A DNA stretch of 64,000 bases from positions 1,116,001 to 1,180,000 of the forward strand of contig NZ_CP025249.1 of NCBI RefSeq assembly GCF_009930875.1, read 5' to 3'. Origin of the DNA: Actinomyces sp. 432. Its GTDB lineage: Bacteria; Actinomycetota; Actinomycetes; Actinomycetales; Actinomycetaceae. Each line of letters opens with the position of its first letter. The stretch's first letter is position 1. This document shows, one piece after another, positions 19,123-27,617 of the stretch. The notes under the pieces are model-generated. The model did no database searches and had not been told where the DNA came from. It saw only the letters and a program-made list of their open reading frames with translations. The position numbers were made by a program, and so were the translations under genes.

Positions 19123-20154
19123 ATGATCAACAGTCCTACCCCGCCGGTTCGCATCGCCCTCATCGGTGCCGGCCGGATTGGAACGCACCACGCCACCGCA
19201 ATCGCCCACGACCTGCACACCGCGGAGTTGGTGGCCGTTGTGGATCCCCGGGTCGAGGCCGCTCGCAACCTGGCCGAGCCGCTGGGAGCCCGCGCCGAGG
19301 CCGAGGCCACCGGAGTGCTGGCCGACCCTGATATCGACGCCGTGGTTGTCACCACGCCCGCCGCCCTGCACCACGACCTGATCGTCGAGGCCGCCGGGGC
19401 CGGCAAGCACGTGTTCACCGAGAAGCCCATCACCACCGAGCTGGATGAGGCCGCCGAGTGCGTCGAAGCGGCCAAACGTGCTGGTGTGGTGCTCCAGGTG
19501 GGATTCAACCGCCGCTTCGCACCCGGATTCATCGCGGCGCGTCGCGCCGTGGATGACGGCCGCGTCGGTACCCCGCAGCTACTGCGCTCGCTCACCCGCG
19601 ACCCCGGCCCATACGGGGGCGATCCCGCTCGCACGCCCCTGTGGACGATCTTCTTGGAGACGCTCATTCATGACTTCGACACGCTGCGCTGGCTCAACCC
19701 CGGCGCCGAGGTAGACCAGGTGACCGCGCACGCGGATGCGCTCATCCGGCCGGACGCGCGCAGCGACGGCTTCCTGGACACCTCCGTGGTCAACCTGCAC
19801 TTTGACAACGGTGCCTTCGCAACCGCCGAGGCCAGCTTCTCCGCCAGCTACGGCTACGACGTGCGCGGCGAGGTGTTCGGCGACGGCGGCATGGCCACGG
19901 CCGGCAGCGGGCGCACCACCGACATGGAGTTCTACGGTCCCGCCGGAGTCTCCTACGACACCTCCCGCGCGGACACCGACCTGCTGCACTCGGCCTATGT
20001 GGGGGAGTTCGCGGCCTTCGTGGAGGCGATCCGCGGCGGCAGCCCCGACATTCCCACCGGTGAGGACGGCGTCAAGGCCCTGGAGATCGCCCGCGCGGCC
20101 ATCCTTTCCGTGCAGCAGTCCCGCACCGTTCGCCTTGAGGAGGTAACCCGATGA
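19123..20154 (+). CDS. iolG: Gfo/Idh/MocA oxidoreductase, myo-inositol 2-dehydrogenase-like
   Basis: A 343-residue NAD(P)-dependent dehydrogenase of the Gfo/Idh/MocA family. Seen: Rossmann loop ALIGAGRIGTHHA, HVFTEKPITTELDEA with the EKP motif, VGFNRRFAPGF, and the catalytic-type ETLIHDFDTLRWL. This matches inositol 2-dehydrogenases best, although other polyol dehydrogenases of the family look alike. ATG at 19123 follows AAGGAG; an upstream in-frame GTG (19057) lacks this and gives an Arg-rich N-terminus. Overlaps hyi by four bases and is divergent from LacI. Inferred role: oxidation of an imported cyclitol or sugar. Confidence 0.85.
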   Translation: MINSPTPPVRIALIGAGRIGTHHATAIAHDLHTAELVAVVDPRVEAARNLAEPLGARAEAEATGVLADPDIDAVVVTTPAALHHDLIVEAAGAGKHVFTEKPITTELDEAAECVEAAKRAGVVLQVGFNRRFAPGFIAARRAVDDGRVGTPQLLRSLTRDPGPYGGDPARTPLWTIFLETLIHDFDTLRWLNPGAEVDQVTAHADALIRPDARSDGFLDTSVVNLHFDNGAFATAEASFSASYGYDVRGEVFGDGGMATAGSGRTTDMEFYGPAGVSYDTSRADTDLLHSAYVGEFAAFVEAIRGGSPDIPTGEDGVKALEIARAAILSVQQSRTVRLEEVTR

Positions 20155-20975
20155 GCCCCGTGAACGTAGCCAATGACAATGCCTTCACCCTCGCGGCCTG
20201 CGCGGAGATGATCTTCACCGACCGGCCCTTCCTCGAGCGGGTCGACGCGATCGCCGCCCGGGGCCTGAGGGTGGAGATGTGGGACTGGACCAACAAGGAT
20301 CTTGACGCGCTGGCGGCACGGCGGGCCGACGGCGTCGAGATCGTCTCCATGACCGGATACGTAGAGGGCGACCTGACCACGGACGACGGCATTTCCCGGC
20401 TGCTCACCACTGCTGAGCGGTCCCTCGCCGCCGCCGAGAAGATCGACTGCCCCCGGCTGAACGTGCACGGTACGGGCCTGGGGGAGGGCGGCATCCCAGT
20501 GGTCGCCAACGAGCACCCCACTCCCGGCGACTGGCTGCGCGCGGCCGACACCCTGCGCCGTCTGGCCGCGCTGGGGGAGCGGGAGGGAAGGATCTTCACC
20601 CTGGAGAACCTGAACCTCCCAGTGGATCACCCCGGTTGCCCCTTCGCCCTGGCCAAGGACACGCGCGCGCTGGTGGCGGCTGTCGACTCCCCGCACCTGC
20701 GGATGAACCTCGACCTCTATCACGCGCAGATCGGCGAGGGGAATCTGATCGAGCTATGCCGGGAATCCCAGCCCTGGATCGGCGAGATCCAGGTGGCGGA
20801 TGTGCCTGGGCGCGCCCAGCCCGGCACCGGTGAGATCAACTATCGCGCCGTCGCCCTGGCCCTGGCGGAAATGGGATACCGCGGCACGGTGGCGATGGAG
20901 GCATTCGCCTCCGGCGCCAGTGACGACGCGCTGGATGACTTCATCCGCACCTTCACAGTCGAGGAGACTCGCTGA
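20151..20975 (+). CDS. hyi: Hydroxypyruvate isomerase-like TIM-barrel protein
   Basis: A 274-residue AP-endonuclease-2/xylose-isomerase-like TIM barrel. Seen: [44 protein letters not shown] (metal-binding Glu), [16 protein letters not shown], and [22 protein letters not shown], the last being characteristic of hydroxypyruvate isomerases. ATG start overlaps the preceding stop; its stop overlaps the MFS start by one base (TGATG). In an inositol-type cassette such a protein could instead be an inosose or related isomerase, so the name hyi is by motif, and the true substrate is uncertain. Confidence 0.8.
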   Translation: MSPVNVANDNAFTLAACAEMIFTDRPFLERVDAIAARGLRVEMWDWTNKDLDALAARRADGVEIVSMTGYVEGDLTTDDGISRLLTTAERSLAAAEKIDCPRLNVHGTGLGEGGIPVVANEHPTPGDWLRAADTLRRLAALGEREGRIFTLENLNLPVDHPGCPFALAKDTRALVAAVDSPHLRMNLDLYHAQIGEGNLIELCRESQPWIGEIQVADVPGRAQPGTGEINYRAVALALAEMGYRGTVAMEAFASGASDDALDDFIRTFTVEETR

Positions 20976-22378
20976 TGACCACCGCCAGCGTCTCCGCTGA
21001 AAAGCGCAACATTGACCGGCGGCTGTTCACCATCCGCTCGATCGCCACGCTCGGCGGGCTCCTCTTCGGCTACGACACGGGCGTGATCTCCGGCGCGCTG
21101 CCGTTCCTGAAGCTGTCTCCCGCCGAGGGCGGGATGTCACTGACCGCCTTCAACGAGTCGATCGTCACCAGCTCGCTGACCGTGGGAGCGGCATTCGGGG
21201 CGCTAATCGGCGGACGCCTGTCCGACCGCTACGGGCGCAAGCGCAACATCATGACGGTGGCCGTCATCTTCCTGGTCGGTGCCGTCGGCTGCGCGCTGGC
21301 GCCGTCTTATCCCGCCCTCGTGGCATTCCGGTTCATCCTGGGCCTGGCCGTTGGCGGCGCCTCCGCCACCGTCCCCGTCTACCTGTCCGAGATCTCACCC
21401 GTCGAGATCCGCGGCACGATGGTCTCTCGCAACGAGTTGATGATCGTCACCGGACAGCTGCTGGCGTACACCTTCAACGCGATCATCGCCACGGCCTGGC
21501 CCGGGGCTCACGCCTGGCGGTGGATGCTCGTGCTCGCCTCACTGCCTGCGATCGGGCTATGGATCGGTATCCACCTGCTGCCCGAATCGCCGCGCTGGCT
21601 GGCCCGTAAAGGACGTGTCGCCGAGATGTGGGACGTGCTCAACCATGTCCGGATGGCCGACCAGGTTCAGGGCGAGGGCGAGGACATCGTGCGCCGCGTG
21701 GAGGAGGAGGCCCGTATGGGCAAGGGCTCCTGGGCGGATCTGCGCACTCCCTGGATTCGCAAGATCACCCTGATCGGTATCGGCCTGGCATTCCTGTCAC
21801 AGCTCACCGGCGTCAACGGCATCATGTACTACGCCCCCACCATCCTGATCTCCACCGGTCTGGGGGCGCAGGCATCGATCGTGGCGACCATCGCCAACGG
21901 CGTGGTGTCGGTGATCTCGGTGTACATCGGCATCGCCTTCTTCCTCAAGCGGCTACCGCGCCGCCGGATGATCCTGACCGGTCAGTCCGGGTGCGTGGCC
22001 TCCTTGATCGCTCTGGGCCTGGTGTTCCTGCTGCCAGAGTCGACCGCCCGCAGCTACCTGGTGCTGCTGTTCATGCTGTCCTTCCTGTTCTTCATGCAGT
22101 GCTTCATCGGGGTGACCTTCTGGCTGATGCTCTCGGAGATCTTCCCGATGCGGGTGCGCGGCCTGGCCAACGGCGTGGCGGTGTTCTGCAACTGGATGGG
22201 CAACGTGATCGTCGCCTTCGCCTTCCCCAACCTCATTGAGGCCATCCAGGGCAATGTGTTCTTCGTGTTCGCCTTGGTGAACCTGGGCAGCCTGGCCTTC
22301 TACGCCAAGTTCCTGCCGGAGACCAAGGGGCACTCCCTGGAGGCGCTGGAGCGGATCTTCCAGGAGCGCTACTCCTGA
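20975..22378 (+). CDS. MFS sugar porter, possible myo-inositol transporter
   Basis: A 467-residue major facilitator of the sugar-porter family with twelve predicted helices. Hallmarks: [30 protein letters not shown] in the TM2-3 loop, [43 protein letters not shown], and PETKGHSLE at the C-terminus. The order dehydrogenase-isomerase-transporter under a LacI regulator suggests that it imports the substrate the two enzymes act on; inositol or a pentose/hexose are candidates. Start ATG overlaps the hyi stop, so the three genes form a tight operon. Confidence 0.9.
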   Translation: MTTASVSAEKRNIDRRLFTIRSIATLGGLLFGYDTGVISGALPFLKLSPAEGGMSLTAFNESIVTSSLTVGAAFGALIGGRLSDRYGRKRNIMTVAVIFLVGAVGCALAPSYPALVAFRFILGLAVGGASATVPVYLSEISPVEIRGTMVSRNELMIVTGQLLAYTFNAIIATAWPGAHAWRWMLVLASLPAIGLWIGIHLLPESPRWLARKGRVAEMWDVLNHVRMADQVQGEGEDIVRRVEEEARMGKGSWADLRTPWIRKITLIGIGLAFLSQLTGVNGIMYYAPTILISTGLGAQASIVATIANGVVSVISVYIGIAFFLKRLPRRRMILTGQSGCVASLIALGLVFLLPESTARSYLVLLFMLSFLFFMQCFIGVTFWLMLSEIFPMRVRGLANGVAVFCNWMGNVIVAFAFPNLIEAIQGNVFFVFALVNLGSLAFYAKFLPETKGHSLEALERIFQERYS

Positions 22379-22469
22379 GGGAGCCCTAGCGAGCGCACGG
22401 CAGAAAGTACGTCGGCGTCATGATCCGTAGGGCGCGCACCGTCTACCGGTGCGCGCCCCACGGTGGTCT

Positions 22470-23113
22470 CTACCTCCTGGTGCGCCGCCAGTGGTCCACC
22501 CGCCAGGACGCGTCCCCCGATACTGGCCGCCACTGTCCGCGCGGATCCGAGCGGGGGCCGCCGGGGTCCATCGGGACGGAGCGAGCGCCGGGGCATGCAC
22601 CAGCCGCTGCGGGGCTATACCCGCCGCGGCTGCCCGCGCTCCGGCGTCGAGGTCGACGAGTGTTATGAGCAACTCGTCCACCAGGTCGGATTCAAGCGCC
22701 TGTTTGTAAACGGTGCCGCCGCCTATTACCCATACTCGTGGCAGGCTGCGGTAACCGTCCTCGCGTGGGTCCGGACCGAGGCTCCCGACGGCATCGTGGG
22801 CCGCCGCCAGCGCTTCGCGCAGATCGCCTGCCACGAGTGCTCCCGGCGCGGTCCAGTGGCTCCTTCGCGTCAGGACTACGTTGGCGCGCCCGTCCAGCGC
22901 GCCTCCGAGCGAGTCCCAGGTGGTGCGGCCCATGACGACGGCGCCTCCCCGGGTAGCCGCGCGGAAATGGCGGAAGTCCGCCGGTACCCGCCAGAGCATC
23001 TCGTCATCGGCGCCGATGACGCCGCTGCGGTCCTGCGCCCAGATCGCGCCTACTGGCTGTTGCCGACCCGGCTCCCCAGACGCCGGACCGGTGTGACTAA
23101 CTGGGTTATTCAC
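22470..23113 (-). CDS. folA: Dihydrofolate reductase (frameshifted near its C-terminus in this sequence)
   Basis: A dihydrofolate reductase of about 214 residues when repaired, reducing dihydrofolate with NADPH and thus closing the cycle with the ThyA beside it. Seen: [63 protein letters not shown], and [15 protein letters not shown]. The frame breaks in the run of five C at 22514-22518 (five G on the coding strand); one added base gives [21 protein letters not shown] and a stop at 22470-22472, a DHFR-like end, whereas the uncorrected frame runs into an unrelated tail ending at 22418. GTG start overlaps the thyA stop (GTGA). Confidence 0.92.
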
Positions 23114-23985
23114 ACCGCCACCGGAGCCTTGATGGTCGGATGGTGCTGGTAGCCGGCGGAGGCGTCAATGTCATCCATAGCGTACGCATCAATCGAATCC
23201 GCCCGCTCCAACCGCAGCCGGGGGAAGGGGTAGGCGAGTGGCACCCGGGAGAGCTGCTCGTGAACCTGGGTCACGTGATTGCTGTAGATGTGGCAGTCCC
23301 CGCCGGTCCACACCAGTTCACCTACCTCCAGCTCCGCCTGCTGGGCCAGCATGTGGGTCAGCAGCGCGTAGGAGGCAATGTTGAAGGGCACCCCCAGAAA
23401 CAGGTCCGCCGAGCGCTGGTAGACCTGCAGAGACAGGCGCCCGTCGGCCACGTAGCACTGGAAGAAGGCATGGCAGGGCGCCAGGGCCATGCGGTCCAGC
23501 TCACCCACGTTCCAGGCGGATACGAGCATGCGCCGGGAATCGGGGTCGCGGCGCAGGGTGTCGATCACCCCGGCGATCTGGTCGATAACCCCGCCATCCC
23601 GCGCCGGCCAGCTGCGCCACTGGGCGCCGTAGATCGGGCCAAGCTCGCCGTCGGCGCCGGCCCACTCATCCCAGATGGTGATGCCGCGCTCCTGTAGCCA
23701 GCGGGCGTTCATGTCGCCGCGCAGGAACCACAGCAACTCGCCCTTCACGGCCTTCATGGCCACGAACTTCGTGGTGATGCGGGGAAAGCCCTTGGTCAGG
23801 TCGTAGCGCAGCTGCCTGCCGAACAGCGAGCGGGTTCCGGTGCCGGTACGGTCCCCCTTGCGGGCCCCATCGAGCAGGACTTCCGCCAGCAGCTCCTCGT
23901 AGGCGGTATCAACACCGTCCGGTGGCGTCAGTCCCATCCGCGAAAGGTGTGGGTACTCGCTACTGCTGCTGGCGTTGTCGCTCAT
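23110..23985 (-). CDS. thyA: Thymidylate synthase
   Basis: A 291-residue ThyA, methylating dUMP to dTMP with methylene-tetrahydrofolate and yielding dihydrofolate. Seen: [37 protein letters not shown], catalytic Cys in [32 protein letters not shown], and [17 protein letters not shown]. Length and motif order are standard. ATG at 23985. Stop overlaps folA, which regenerates tetrahydrofolate; a classic operon pair. No sign of ThyX nearby. Confidence 0.97.
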   Translation of the reverse strand: MSDNASSSSEYPHLSRMGLTPPDGVDTAYEELLAEVLLDGARKGDRTGTGTRSLFGRQLRYDLTKGFPRITTKFVAMKAVKGELLWFLRGDMNARWLQERGITIWDEWAGADGELGPIYGAQWRSWPARDGGVIDQIAGVIDTLRRDPDSRRMLVSAWNVGELDRMALAPCHAFFQCYVADGRLSLQVYQRSADLFLGVPFNIASYALLTHMLAQQAELEVGELVWTGGDCHIYSNHVTQVHEQLSRVPLAYPFPRLRLERADSIDAYAMDDIDASAGYQHHPTIKAPVAV

Positions 23986-24114
23986 GAATGCGTCTCCGTC
24001 TCATCCAGTGCATCTGCTGGGCGTGCCGCGCCCACACTATCGGTACTTGAGCGGATTGCGGGTACTCCCGCCACGCAAGAGGGATCGATCAAGCCGGGAA
24101 GCCCCCGCCGCGGC

Positions 24115-24564
24115 TCACGCCGCGTCGGGGTCGTCAAGCAGGTGCAGGCGAATGCCGGCCCCGTGCTCGATCGTGTGACCGACCGTGCAGCCGCGCTCGA
24201 TGGCCCGCTCGACTCGCTCATTCAGCGTCTGCCGCTGCTCGGGGCTGAGCGAGGCGAAGTCGGCGATGATCTGCACATCAAAGTCGCTGTAGCGCTCCTC
24301 CTCCTCGTTCTTCAGCGTGGACACGATGAAGTTGGCGTCGAAGTCCTCGCCGAGAGCCTTGGCGAGCCGGTGATCCGCAGACAGGGTGTTGCAGGCGCCC
24401 AGGGCGATTTTGATCAGCTCCCCGGGGGAGAACTCGCCCTCGCCCATGCCCACGCGGACCTCGGCCCCGCGGGAATTGTGGCCCAGGTACTGCCGGGTGC
24501 CGGTGCGCTCGGCCCAAACCGAGTTGCTCTGCGTGGGGGTGATGATGTCATCGAGATTGTTCAT
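24115..24564 (-). CDS. OsmC/Ohr-family peroxide-resistance-like protein
   Basis: A 149-residue OsmC-family protein. Seen: VGMGEGEFSPGELIKIALGACNTLSADHRLAKALG, with a Cys at the conserved GACNTLS-type position, and the C-terminal VERAIERGCTVGHTIEHG with the second Cys. The two Cys arrangement suits thiol-dependent organic peroxide reduction in the family. Cytoplasmic, no signal peptide. It precedes thyA on the same strand with about 130 bases between. Whether it is an organic hydroperoxide resistance enzyme or an uncharacterised OsmC subfamily member cannot be said from the sequence. Confidence 0.85.
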   Translation of the reverse strand: MNNLDDIITPTQSNSVWAERTGTRQYLGHNSRGAEVRVGMGEGEFSPGELIKIALGACNTLSADHRLAKALGEDFDANFIVSTLKNEEEERYSDFDVQIIADFASLSPEQRQTLNERVERAIERGCTVGHTIEHGAGIRLHLLDDPDAA

Positions 24565-24709
24565 GGCTGGATGGTGCCATGCGGTTCACCGGGAAGACCA
24601 GGACATGCGCGTTTGGCGGAACGGGAATATCCGCGGGCGTGCTCGTGGAATATCCGTGGGCTGCCCGCGGCGAGGTGAGCGGCGGGCCGGGCTGGACCAC
24701 CCGGCAGGT

Positions 24710-25210
24710 TCACGCGTTGGCGAGCCAGGCTGCGCCGCGCCGCTGCTCGTCGGCCACAACTCTGCCGACTCTGGCAAGCGCCTTCTCCTCTACGCTGCGC
24801 CCGACCAGGGGCACCGAGACGGACAGGTCCAGGTCGACCACGACACTGGTGGACTCGCCGTCCGCGCCCGAACCCATGGACATGGCTGCGCCGACTTTTA
24901 CCGGGGCGCCCTTGACGGTGGCCTCCAGGCTGCCGGTACGAGACCCGTCTGCCGCGGGTTCCGTCCAGGACTCGGTCAGTCCGAAGGAGACGGCGGAGCG
25001 GACGAAGCGCGCTGCTGCGGAAGGCAGGCGGGAGGGCGGCACCGAGCCGGAGGTGGTGGCGACGAATCCGCGCCCGCGGGCGGCGACGTCGACGCTCATG
25101 TCATTGAGCTGCAAGCGCTCGAAACGAGCTCGCTGATACGCGGGATCGGCCAGCATGGCGGCGACGCGTGCCGGATCGGCGGGGTAGGTGATGGTGACGC
25201 GCTTCTTCAT
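24710..25210 (-). CDS. DUF2505 family protein
   Basis: A 166-residue DUF2505 protein, an actinobacterial START/SRPBCC-like fold family of unknown function. The N-terminus KKRVTITYPADPARVAAMLADPAYQRARFERL and the SVVVDLDLSVSVPLVGRSVEEKALARVGRVVADEQ C-terminal part are family-like; no signal peptide. ATG at 25210 after a short AGGATCGTAGGC leader. Monocistronic, divergent from pdtaS. Role could be lipid or ligand binding, by fold only. Confidence 0.82.
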   Translation of the reverse strand: MKKRVTITYPADPARVAAMLADPAYQRARFERLQLNDMSVDVAARGRGFVATTSGSVPPSRLPSAAARFVRSAVSFGLTESWTEPAADGSRTGSLEATVKGAPVKVGAAMSMGSGADGESTSVVVDLDLSVSVPLVGRSVEEKALARVGRVVADEQRRGAAWLANA

Positions 25211-25405
25211 GCCTACGATCCTGCCATGTATCGCTGACGATTAGCGTGCATCTACTACGCGTTGTGCCTACGCCCACGTTCTGGCAGGTAGGAGCCCCCG
25301 GGCGGACGGCTGGCCGGGGCCAGGCCGTGGACGCGGGTTCGCCGCGCAGCCGGTGCAAGGACGACGTGTGGCCGATTGGGCCGTGCATCCCGGTAGCATC
25401 GGGGC

Positions 25406-26863
25406 GTGTCGAGTCTTCTGCCCTCCTCGGTCCGCGGCATCGTCAGTCTGCCTCCCACAGACCTGGACTGGTTGCACCAGCTCATGGCGGACTGGCAGGT
25501 GGTTGCCGACTTGTCCGTGTCAGACCTGGTGCTGTGGGTGTACACCGATTCCGGTCGCTTCGTGGCCGCCGCACACTCGCGTCCGGCCACCGGTGCCACG
25601 GTCCACTTGGAGGACGTCATTGGGCGCCGCATGCCCGCCGCCCGCGAGGTCCTGGCCCTCGAGGCGTTGACGAGCGGGCAGATCGTGGTGGCTGCGGCGC
25701 CCGAGTGGACCGGCTCATCGGCGGTGCGTGAGGAGTACGTGCCGGTTATGCACAGTGGCCGGGCCATCGCCGTCATGACCCGGGAGACCGCCGTCGGCGT
25801 ACTACGAGGCGGACGCATCGTGGACAAGCCCCTCGAGGTACTGGCGGATGCCCTGTGCCTGATGATCGCCCAGGGCGCTTTCCCCATCAACGGTGCCGCT
25901 ACCGGCATGCGCCATGGCACACCGCGGGTGGGTGACGGCGTGGTCAGCCTCGACGACGACGGGGTGGTCACCTACGCCTCACCGAATGCGCAGTCCTGCT
26001 TCCACCGGCTCGGCGTCGCGGGCGACATCGAGGGATGCCAGCTCGCCGAGGCCGTCACCAGCATCATCCCCGAGCGCACGCCCGTGGATGAGACCATGGC
26101 GGTGGTGCTGATGGGACGGCAGGCCTGGCTGACCGAGGTGGAGGTCGGGGGCGTGTTCCTCTCACTGCGCTCCATCCCGCTGCGCCGGGACGGGGCCAGA
26201 GCCGGAGCGCTGCTGCTGGTGCGCGACGTCTCGGAGATCCGTCGCCGGGAGCAGGTGCTGATGAATAAGGACGCGACGATCCGCGAGATCCATCACCGCG
26301 TCAAGAACAACCTGCAGACAGTGTCTGCCCTGCTGCGCATGCAGGCTCGCCGTGCCACCAATGAGGAGACGCGCATCGCGCTGACCGAGGCGGAGCGCCG
26401 GGTGGGCACGATCGCCACCGTGCACGCGGCGCTCAGCCAGAACGTGGATGAGAAGGTCGACTTTGACGAGGTCTTCTCCTCAGTGCTCCGCTCGGCTGCC
26501 GCCGTCGCCACCCCCACCGGACACGTGTCCACCCGGTTGGAGGGGGAGTTCGGCATTGTCGACGCCGACTCCGCGCAGGCGCTCGCCACCGTACTGGCGG
26601 AGCTGGTGACCAACGCGGTTGAGCACGGCCTGGAGGACCGCGACGGCACCGTGACAGTTCGGGCACAGCGCGAGGGCAGCCGACTGACCGTCCACGTGAT
26701 CGACGACGGAGTGGGCCTGGTGCCCGGCACGGAGATGACCGGTCTGGGCACGCGGATTGTGAGCACACTCGTGCGCGGCGAGCTGTGCGGCTCGATTGAC
26801 TGGCGGCCCGCACCCAGCGGGCGCGGCACAGACGTAGTAGTGCATGCCCAGCTGAGTGACTAG
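25406..26863 (+). CDS. pdtaS: PdtaS-like sensor histidine kinase
   Basis: A 485-residue cytoplasmic histidine kinase like mycobacterial PdtaS (Rv3220c). The N-terminal GAF-like domain (about 10-160) is followed by a PAS-like domain (about 175-285). The HisKA_2 dimerisation helix has IREIHHRVKNNLQTVSALLRMQ with the phospho-accepting His near 295, and the HATPase has LAELVTNAVEHGLED and VIDDGVGLVP with GLGTRIV. GTG start at 25406, no membrane segments. The cognate antiterminator PdtaR is not adjacent. In mycobacteria PdtaS/R controls RNA antitermination in response to signals such as nitric oxide or copper; here that is inference from the family. Confidence 0.9.
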   Translation: MSSLLPSSVRGIVSLPPTDLDWLHQLMADWQVVADLSVSDLVLWVYTDSGRFVAAAHSRPATGATVHLEDVIGRRMPAAREVLALEALTSGQIVVAAAPEWTGSSAVREEYVPVMHSGRAIAVMTRETAVGVLRGGRIVDKPLEVLADALCLMIAQGAFPINGAATGMRHGTPRVGDGVVSLDDDGVVTYASPNAQSCFHRLGVAGDIEGCQLAEAVTSIIPERTPVDETMAVVLMGRQAWLTEVEVGGVFLSLRSIPLRRDGARAGALLLVRDVSEIRRREQVLMNKDATIREIHHRVKNNLQTVSALLRMQARRATNEETRIALTEAERRVGTIATVHAALSQNVDEKVDFDEVFSSVLRSAAAVATPTGHVSTRLEGEFGIVDADSAQALATVLAELVTNAVEHGLEDRDGTVTVRAQREGSRLTVHVIDDGVGLVPGTEMTGLGTRIVSTLVRGELCGSIDWRPAPSGRGTDVVVHAQLSD

Positions 26864-27089
26864 CGGGGCGATCGGTGCGCCTGGTCTGTGCTCGTGCGCA
26901 TGTGGCGCCCCGGGCACTCCCCGGACCTGGCGCGCACCCAGGCCGTGGAGCACCTGCCTGAGAACCCGCTGCTATCAGGCGGTGTCACGCGCGCGGCGGT
27001 GCGAATTAGTCAGTCCTGTTCAGTTCGCTTCCCGGAGCGGAGATCGGGGAGCGCAGGGCATCCAGCCCAGGGGCGGCGCTCGAAGGCGC

Positions 27090-27338
27090 TCAGGAGGACC
27101 TGCGGGCGCGAGCGGCGCGGCGCTTCAGCGAGCGGCGCTCATCCTCGCTCATACCGCCCCACACTCCGGCGTCCTGGCCGTTCTCCAGAGCCCACTTCAG
27201 GCAGGTGTCCACGACCTCGCAGCGGGCGCACACCTCCTTGGCCTCAGCGATCTGCGCGATCGCGGGGCCGGTGTTGCCGACGGGGAAGAACAGTTCCGGG
27301 TCGACCGTGAGACAAGCTGCCTGGCTCCGCCAATCCAT
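27090..27338 (-). CDS. WhiB-family [4Fe-4S] transcription factor
   Basis: An 82-residue WhiB-family protein, closest in layout to WhiB1. Cluster-binding cysteines at 9, 37, 40 and 46 (SQAACLT, VCARC, DTCLKW), then the GVWGGMS turn and a basic C-terminus RRSLKRRAARARR that contacts DNA. ATG at 27336-27338 has AAGGGAG about nine bases upstream, preferred to in-frame ATGs at 27357-27359 and 27462-27464 which would add an odd N-terminus. WhiB proteins bind the housekeeping sigma factor and act as redox/NO-sensitive regulators. Upstream lies a ~280-base intergene before the FHA/FtsK gene, where its promoter must be. Confidence 0.93.
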   Translation of the reverse strand: MDWRSQAACLTVDPELFFPVGNTGPAIAQIAEAKEVCARCEVVDTCLKWALENGQDAGVWGGMSEDERRSLKRRAARARRSS

Positions 27339-27617
27339 AGAGGCTCCCTTCGGGGACATGAGTGCTGCTGCGGTGCGCGTTACGTGCCGTCCCGAAATCG
27401 CCGAGGCGGGCGTTGGACCACCGCGTCCTGCCCCAACTTTCACACGCTCACCGGGCCGGGGCAAGACCCCGTAGGTGAGAGCTGTGCCGACGGCCTGTCG
27501 TGATGGTCACAGTCAACTGCGGTGTTACTGCAACGGTTACAGGGGTGAAACCTCGGCCTGGCGCCAGGCAGGCCAACAGCTGGCGGAGCCCGGTGCCAAT
27601 GCGCGCGCATGGGGCGC

